From an uncultured Clostridia bacterium (GTDB lineage: Bacteria > Bacillota > Clostridia > TANB77 > CAG-508): 54,862 nucleotides of DNA. The stretch lies in NCBI GenBank assembly GCA_947385375.1, contig CANDKR010000011.1:1-54862 (forward strand), written 5' to 3'. Below the pieces are notes generated by a model. The model worked only from the letters and a program-made list of their open reading frames with translations. It did not search any database and was not told the DNA's origin. Of this stretch, positions 48,524-54,862 are shown one piece after another; positions within the stretch are counted from its first letter, which is position 1, and the number at the start of each line of letters is the position of its first letter. The translations under genes and the position numbers were made by a program.

Positions 48524-49531
48524 ATGAATTACGATTCTTTAGAGCGTGAACTGAATAATGATTTAAGAAGTATATATTTGTTATATGGCGAAGAACAATA
48601 CTTAATCGAGAATGCTGTCAAAAAAATCAAAAAGAAATTTGGCGAGCTTCTTTTAGGAATAAATTATATTGTTTTAGATGATGCGGCTTTAAATGATTTA
48701 ATACCAAATATAGAAATGCCAGCTTTTGGTTATGATAAAAAACTTATTATTGTGAAGAATTCGAGTCTTTTCAAAAAAGATGGTAGAAAAAAAGCTCCGA
48801 CAGAAATTCAAGAGCGAATTGGAAATTACATTTCAGATAATTTAAGCCTTATAAATGAAGGTGTAGTTTTAGTTTTTGTTCAAAATGAAGCAGATAAAAA
48901 TTCAGTATATGATTTGATAGACAGAGTAGGAATTGTTTGCAAAGTAGATTTGCTAAAACCAAACCAGCTAGTGCAAAGACTTAAGAAAATTTGCGCAATG
49001 TATAAGGTAAACGCTAGTGATATGGTTTTAAATTATTTGATTGAAGTATCTGGTACAAGCCTTCAAGACTTGATAAATGAAATAAGAAAGCTAATCGAGT
49101 ATGTAGGTGAAGGTGGTACTATTAGTGAAAAAGATGTGGATTTACTAGCCTCAAAAAACATAGAAAGTGTAATATGGGATTTAACAAATAGCATAGCTGA
49201 GAAGAAAACAGATAAGGTATTAGAAGTTCTTAATAATTTGATTTATAAAAAAGAGCCTTTCCCAGTTATTTTAAGTGTTTTATATAATCATTTTAAGAAA
49301 TTATATTTATGCAAAGAAGCTGTGAAATTAAATAAAGATGTAGTAACAGCCTTGGGGTTAAAGCCAAATCAAACTTTTTTAGTACCTAAATATAAAAAGC
49401 AAGTAACATATTTTAAAGGAAACGACTTAAGAAATATTTTAGAACAAATAAGTAATTTAGATTATAATTCTAAAATTGGAAACATAGATGCAGAAGTAGG
49501 TTTAAAGAGCATACTTTGTAGATTTTGTTAA
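48524..49531 (+). CDS. holA: DNA polymerase III subunit delta
   Basis: HolA opens the beta clamp within the clamp loader. The 335 residues have the family layout: 'SIYLLYGEEQYLIENAVKKIKKKF' at the start, 'IEMPAFGYDKKLIIVKNSSLF', 'DMVLNYLIEVSGTSLQDLINEIRKLIEY' in the lid, and 'KEPFPVILSVLYNHFKKLYLCKEA' in the collar domain. AAAGGAG precedes ATG. Confidence 0.93.
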   Translation: MNYDSLERELNNDLRSIYLLYGEEQYLIENAVKKIKKKFGELLLGINYIVLDDAALNDLIPNIEMPAFGYDKKLIIVKNSSLFKKDGRKKAPTEIQERIGNYISDNLSLINEGVVLVFVQNEADKNSVYDLIDRVGIVCKVDLLKPNQLVQRLKKICAMYKVNASDMVLNYLIEVSGTSLQDLINEIRKLIEYVGEGGTISEKDVDLLASKNIESVIWDLTNSIAEKKTDKVLEVLNNLIYKKEPFPVILSVLYNHFKKLYLCKEAVKLNKDVVTALGLKPNQTFLVPKYKKQVTYFKGNDLRNILEQISNLDYNSKIGNIDAEVGLKSILCRFC

Positions 49532-49545
49532 AAGAAGGTATAAAA

Positions 49546-50112
49546 ATGAAAGAAATTTTAATTGTACTTGGTATTGCATTAATAGGCTTGTCATATTATT
49601 TTATTTTTAGAGGACATCATAAGAAAAACAAAATGACTTTTGCTGAGATTTATCCACTAGTTATAGAATATTTTGCAATATCCATTATTTCTATTATGTT
49701 ATTAGCAGTAGGAATAGGCTGTATAGCAAGAGGTTGTATAAATAATGATGAAATTGCTGAGGTAATTAAAGAGTTTGCTATTGGAATTATTATTATAAGT
49801 CTTACAATTCTACATTTCATATTTTGGGTTAAAACTCACAAAGTGGACTTGGAAGTAGCAAAACGAGAAGAAAAAGAAGTAAGGACTACTAATATAGCAG
49901 AATGGATAGAACTTATTGCATTTATTTTGATAATAATTGCCTCAATATTTAATATAGTAAAATATGCTCAATTTTTAGATGAAACAGAAAAGTTTAGACA
50001 GATTGGTACATCTATACTTTGTATATTGGCATCGTTTATTTTACTGTATAATATAAATCCATTAAAAATAAAAGATAAGATAAAAGGTATATTCAAAAAA
50101 GGAAGCAAATAG
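49546..50112 (+). CDS. Membrane protein of unknown function
   Basis: A 188-residue protein with five likely membrane helices (about 3-20, 39-63, 78-100, 123-146 and 156-176 in the chosen frame). ATG 49546 follows AAAGAAGG; an upstream TTG overlaps the holA stop. The last residues are Lys-rich (KDKIKGIFKKGSK). I do not recognise a family. Its stop codon lies in the following terminator hairpin. Confidence 0.7.
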   Translation: MKEILIVLGIALIGLSYYFIFRGHHKKNKMTFAEIYPLVIEYFAISIISIMLLAVGIGCIARGCINNDEIAEVIKEFAIGIIIISLTILHFIFWVKTHKVDLEVAKREEKEVRTTNIAEWIELIAFILIIIASIFNIVKYAQFLDETEKFRQIGTSILCILASFILLYNINPLKIKDKIKGIFKKGSK

Positions 50113-50123
50113 CTTCCTTTTTT
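50099..50123. terminator. Terminator between the membrane protein and the PBP gene
   Basis: GGAAGC (50101-50106) pairs with GCTTCC (50112-50117), flanked by A and T runs; it can serve both convergent genes. Confidence 0.8.
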
Positions 50124-52175
50124 AGTGTACAGTGCAAGTTTCTGGCATAGTACCTTGCAAAAAATATTCTGTATATGTATTTTGACAATTTCCATTTGCA
50201 ACTTTACCAGAACTTGGGCAGATAGTTGCATTGTCTATATTATCAGGTCTTTCAAAGTTTTTTTCTGCTAAATCTTTATGAACTGATTTCATAACATTTG
50301 ACCAAATAAGTCCAGCAGGATTTTTTCCACCAAACTCTATTGTTTCGTTCTTATCAAAACCATACCAAGTTACAGCCGTATAGTATGGGGTGAAACCGCA
50401 AAGCCATCTATCATAGTTTTCATTTGTTGTACCAGTTTTTGCTGCTGTTTCAATGTTAGGTATAGCACAGTAAGTTGCAGTTCCATAAGTTCCTTTAACT
50501 GGCTGAGTTAATAGTTCTTTTATAACATAAGCGATTTGCTTGCTAAATATTCTTTTTACATCTTGAGAAGTTTTTAGTATAGTCTTTCCCTTGTTATTTT
50601 TAATTTCAGTATAGAAAGTAGGCTCAGTATAACGTCCGTCGTTTGCAATTGTAGCATAGCTACCTGCAAGTTCTAAAGGACTAATTCCTTTGTCTAAGCC
50701 ACCGAGTGCTAGATTTAAGTTGTTATCTACATCAGTAAGTGTAGTAATTCCCATTTTCTTCATATAGTTAATTGAAGTAGCTGGTGTTATTTTCTCCATT
50801 ATTTTCACGAAAGGTACATTTTGAGAAGATTCTACTGCACGTCTTAGAGTTATAGCACCTTGAAAGCCGTTGTAATCTGTTGGGGTATAACCTTCTTCTG
50901 TTCCATCATCAAAAGTCGTCTCTATGTCTACAAATACACTTGCACCAGTTATAGCATTTTCACAAAATCCAGGAACTAATACTGAAATTGGTTTTCCAGC
51001 AGAGCCAGTTTGTCTAGTAGAAGAAGTGGCACGATTTAATCCTCTTGTTGTATCTTTTTTACCAAGGCCTCCTGTGCATGCAACAACTTGTCCATTTGTG
51101 TGATCTAGTAGTATCATTGCAGCTTGAGAAGTAGCATTTTCTTCATTTTTAGAGTTTTTAATATATGTATTTTTCTCAAATTCAGTTTCTACTATTTTTT
51201 GTATAGTTGAGTTTTGAGTGCTTTGAATAGTTAATCCACCTAAGATTAAATAATTTTCGGCACATTCTTTAGAGATTTTCTTTTTTTCTGATAATTCTGT
51301 AACAATTTCATTTATAAGTGCGTCAGTGTGATAAGAATAAATGCTAGAATTTTCATTTTTAGGCTTTGTTTGCTTAAAAGCAAGACCAGCTTTTGCTTCT
51401 TCAGTAGCTTTTAGACAATCTTCTTCTTTTATATATCCAAGTTCTTTCATTTTGTTAAGTACAGTTATAATTCTTTTCTCGATTTTCTCTGTATTATCTT
51501 TTTCGCCAAAAGGATTAAAAGCATTTGGTGCTATATTAATTCCAGCAATGTATGCACATTCTGCAAGGCTTAAATCATTAACAGTTTTATTAAAATAATA
51601 TTTGGAAGCTTGTTCTACACCATAAATGTTAGGTCCTGTATATATTATGTTTAAATAAGTTTCTAAAATTTCGTCTTTAGACATAAAAAGTTCTAAGGAA
51701 ATTGCTTTTGACCATTCTGTAATTTTACGAAGAGGGTTATCAGCCATATCACCGGCTTAAATTTTTAACTAATTGCTGAGTTATAGTACTTCCACCAAAA
51801 GACGCATCACCAAGGTGTATTATATAAGAAGCAATTGCAGCGGCAGTTCTTTTTATATCAACTCCAAAATGGCTGTAATATCTTTGATCTTCAATTGCAA
51901 TGTATGCGTTTTTTATATTATCTGGTAAATCTTCAAGCTTTGTGTTTGATGTGTTTCTGGTCGCTCCGAGTTTAGCAATTTCATTTCCGCTCGCTGTCTA
52001 TAACAATTGATGGGGTGTTTAAAATCAGCGATTCAGCAATTGGTTTCCAATTATAAAAGGAAATGCCAAAGAGCAATATAATTAGTAAAATTATTATTAT
52101 AATCAGTTTTATAAAAGCTTTTAAAAGCGGGTGTTTCTTTTCTTCTATATCTTCATCTTTATCTTTTTTTCTCAA
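50122..52175 (-). CDS. Class A penicillin-binding protein, two +1 shifts at CGG
   Basis: A bifunctional peptidoglycan synthase of about 683 residues. It has an N-terminal membrane helix (18-43), a GT51 transglycosylase domain ('IAIEDQRYYSHFGVD', 'GGSTITQQLVKNL', then 'KAISLELFMSKDEILETYLN'), and a transpeptidase domain with SxxK in RQTGSAGKP, SxN in ESSQNVPF and KTG in AKTGTTNENYDRW. Two separate CGG codons (51989-51987 and 51754-51752) each break the frame; skipping one C at each gives IDSE-G-NEIAKLGATR and VKNLS-G-DMADNPLRK. The interval between them is an exact multiple of three in the shifted frame. The start is TTG at 52175 with AAAGGA upstream. Ends with a Cys-containing tail. Confidence 0.93.
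51752..51754 (-). other. CGG +1 frameshift site 12 (PBP, second site)
   Basis: Shifted frame reads AAT TTA AGC CGG TGA; skipping C gives AGC GGT GAT ATG GCT (S-G-D-M-A) right after the QQLVKNL motif. Confidence 0.9.
51987..51989 (-). other. CGG +1 frameshift site 13 (PBP, first site)
   Basis: Zero frame AGC GAG CGG AAA TGA; skipping C gives GAG GGA AAT GAA ATT (E-G-N-E-I), the usual start of the extracytoplasmic part. Confidence 0.9.
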
Positions 52176-52259
52176 TAGTATTTTTTTCCTTTCTTAAGTT
52201 TGAAATATTATATCATATAAGTCAAATTTTGTGTAGAAAAATAAGTTTTGCCAAAAGTA

Positions 52260-52288
52260 TTGAAAAATTTTTTTTATTGTGATAATAT
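52260..52288 (+). promoter_or_regulatory. Promoter of eno
   Basis: TTGAAA (52260-52265) and TAATAT (52283-52288), spacer 17. Confidence 0.6.
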
Positions 52289-52343
52289 AAATCCGTTCGA
52301 GGATTTTTCCTAAAGGACAATTTTTATATGAAAGATTTCATAG

Positions 52344-53663
<1,320 letters not shown>

Positions 53664-53721
53664 TTATATTATAGAAGAGATATATTGAACCTAAAAATGT
53701 TCATAATCAAAAGAAGTGTAT

Positions 53722-53757
53722 TAAGAGAGGATAATTTTTATCTTCTCTTATTTTTTA
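53722..53757 (+). terminator. Terminator after eno
   Basis: TAAGAGAGGATAA pairs with its imperfect complement TTATCTTCTCTTA across a T-rich loop, then TTTTTT. The remaining gap to 53830 is AT-rich without a gene. Confidence 0.85.
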
Positions 53758-53830
53758 TCTTATTGTATTATAAAATGCTTTGTAAAATTTTGTAGATAAG
53801 TAGACAATATCGTTCTATAAATTGCCTATG

Positions 53831-53859
53831 TTTACATAATTTGGAAAATGTGCTATAAT
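53831..53859 (+). promoter_or_regulatory. Promoter of the foreign-looking gene
   Basis: TTTACA (53831-53836) and TATAAT (53854-53859), spacer 17. Confidence 0.7.
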
Positions 53860-53897
53860 ATTAATGCAGACCAAATTTTTAGAAGGGAGCGAGTTCA

Positions 53898-54539
53898 ATG
53901 CAATGGCACAAGTTTGTCCAGCCAGGGCGGTGCAACGATTTAAAACAAATCGTCAGCTACCATGGACTTAAAGACAATCAAATCTTTGCTGTTGTGGACG
54001 CGGGTGGAGCAATTAGTGACTTTTTACATCACAATGAGCTCAATCATTGGATAGTAACGAGTTACAGTGCTAAAAATCCTGCTTGTCCACGCGGTACAGA
54101 GATAGAGCCTACGTATTCGCAGAAATTCCAAGTCCTCAAAGATTTAGGCCGTTGGAAAGAGGTTGCAATTGAGGTTATGCCTCCAGACTTTGAAGTTGTA
54201 GATGTTGAAAATGTCTATCACCTGTGGGAATTTCAATACATTTACAGCTTCGGTGAGGACGTGAGGCCAATCTTTACTGCACCATCTACTTTTGACCAGA
54301 CCTTTGAGGGAATCAACTACCACATGGAAATGAAAAACGGTTGTACGTATGTTTACTTTAAGGACAAAGAAAACATTCCGTGGAGCAAAAAGCAAGCGTT
54401 AAAGAACTATGTTGCTACTCCTATTTCCACTGGCGTAGAATTCATCTGTGAACCTTTGGCAAATGCCGATTACGGATGTATGTTGATTTTTCCTCTTGGA
54501 ACATTTCTGGACTTCGGGCTTGAACAACCATCCTACTAA
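53898..54539 (+). CDS. Unknown protein with atypical composition, contains an in-frame CGG
   Basis: A 213-residue soluble-looking protein, rich in aromatic residues, His and Cys, that I do not recognise. Codon use differs from all neighbours (more C-ending codons, CGC, CGG, CTC, GCG), and GC content is visibly higher, which suggests acquisition by transfer. Codon 11 is CGG (53928-53930) in 'QPGRCND'. Here a +1 shift would not rescue anything: it would give P-G-G-A-T-I and a stop. So either CGG can be read as Arg in this cell, or the gene is silenced or damaged by host decoding. AGAAGGGAG precedes the ATG at a long spacing. Confidence 0.7.
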   Translation: MQWHKFVQPGRCNDLKQIVSYHGLKDNQIFAVVDAGGAISDFLHHNELNHWIVTSYSAKNPACPRGTEIEPTYSQKFQVLKDLGRWKEVAIEVMPPDFEVVDVENVYHLWEFQYIYSFGEDVRPIFTAPSTFDQTFEGINYHMEMKNGCTYVYFKDKENIPWSKKQALKNYVATPISTGVEFICEPLANADYGCMLIFPLGTFLDFGLEQPSY

Positions 54540-54558
54540 CAGCTGATGTTAGACAGAG

Positions 54559-54594
54559 CGGACGTGAAACTAATCAAAGTTTTGCGTCCGTTTT
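54559..54594 (+). terminator. Terminator after the foreign-looking gene
   Basis: CGGACG and GAAAC pair with GTTT and CGTCCG around TAATCAAA, followed by TTTTG. Confidence 0.85.
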
Positions 54595-54654
54595 GTATTT
54601 ATATAATAAGTATTACATTTTTTTAAAAAATGTAAAAAAAATGTAAAAAAGTTA

Positions 54655-54683
54655 TTGACTTTTAATATTCAAAGTGATAAACT
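54655..54683 (+). promoter_or_regulatory. Promoter P1 at the right edge
   Basis: TTGACT (54655-54660) and TAAACT (54678-54683), spacer 17. A second promoter follows 100 bases later, and no gene begins in the remaining window. Confidence 0.6.
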
Positions 54684-54760
54684 ATTAAAGTCGCTGAGAT
54701 ATGATACATTTTGAGTTAAAAATTGAATATAAAAATTTTTAAAAAATATTAAAAAATGTG

Positions 54761-54790
54761 TTGACAACACATAATGATTTGTGTTAAAAT
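54761..54790 (+). promoter_or_regulatory. Promoter P2 at the right edge
   Basis: TTGACA (54761-54766) and TAAAAT (54785-54790), spacer 18. The following leader (54791-54862) contains GTACATTGAAAAATAAACAA, similar to rRNA leader antitermination regions. Tandem promoters in front of a leader fit an rRNA operon starting just outside the window. Confidence 0.6.
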
Positions 54791-54862
54791 AAATCTCGTT
54801 AATGACAAAAGTACATTGAAAAATAAACAATAAAATATCCTTTAGAGAAACCAAGCGGTAGA

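Overview
The window is AT-rich DNA (roughly 30% GC by eye) from a low-GC, spore-forming Clostridia-type Firmicute. Supporting signs are strong GGAGG ribosome binding sites, TTGACA/TATAAT promoters with 17-bp spacers, a T-box leader on valS, and the sporulation genes spoVS, spoVT and gerW. The exact lineage is not known to me; an uncultured gut-type Clostridia is a guess.

Layout. 1-2750: accessory region with a ParE/RelE-type toxin-antitoxin pair (minus strand) and a DinD-like/Fic cassette bracketed by two ~158-bp direct repeats. 2750-11100: T-box-valS, comFC, a KAP-like P-loop NTPase with a very acidic tail, a GtrII-type membrane glucosyltransferase and spoVT. 11200-18820: short alaS-like gene, sortase, alpha-glucan phosphorylase, spoVS and a peptide-binding lipoprotein-like gene. 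18840-29280: recA-recX with a LexA-like box, scpA, a DUF2953-like gene, gerW, recG, ftsY, a UPF0182 protein and pgsA. 29280-29730: two inverted copies of an unidentified structured RNA. 29730-38420: ligA, ruvB, a block of membrane glycosyltransferase-type genes with an FAD oxidoreductase, and queH. 38430-44200: small unknown gene, FAD/Rieske oxidoreductase, polA and a CaCA antiporter. 44230-52180: U32 peptidase, a ~550-nt RNA that may be OLE RNA followed by an OapA-like membrane protein, a second sortase-like gene, holA and a class A penicillin-binding protein. 52260-54862: enolase, a compositionally foreign gene, then tandem promoters at the right edge that may drive an rRNA operon.

The main discovery candidate is translational. 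Twelve otherwise healthy genes (comFC, gtrII-like, spoVT, recG, ligA, a membrane protein, queH, the FAD/Rieske gene, polA, the oapA-like gene, a sortase and a class A PBP) are each broken by exactly one extra base; the PBP gene has two. At all 13 places the extra base is a C directly in front of a glycine codon GGN, so the original frame shows the codon CGG, and skipping the C restores the conserved protein. The restored glycines include the Walker A glycine of RecG, the third glycine of an FAD GxGxxG motif, the PRPP-loop glycine of ComFC and the cysteine-glycine-cysteine motif of QueH. By my reading by eye, CGG occurs in frame nowhere else in host-like genes; the only other case is in the foreign-looking gene at 53898-54539. 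I infer that CGG is not read as Arg in this organism but causes a +1 shift, or that CGGN is decoded as a four-base glycine codon. Essential single-copy genes such as ligA depend on it, so it would have to be efficient and genome-wide. A systematic sequencing or assembly error is the main alternative.
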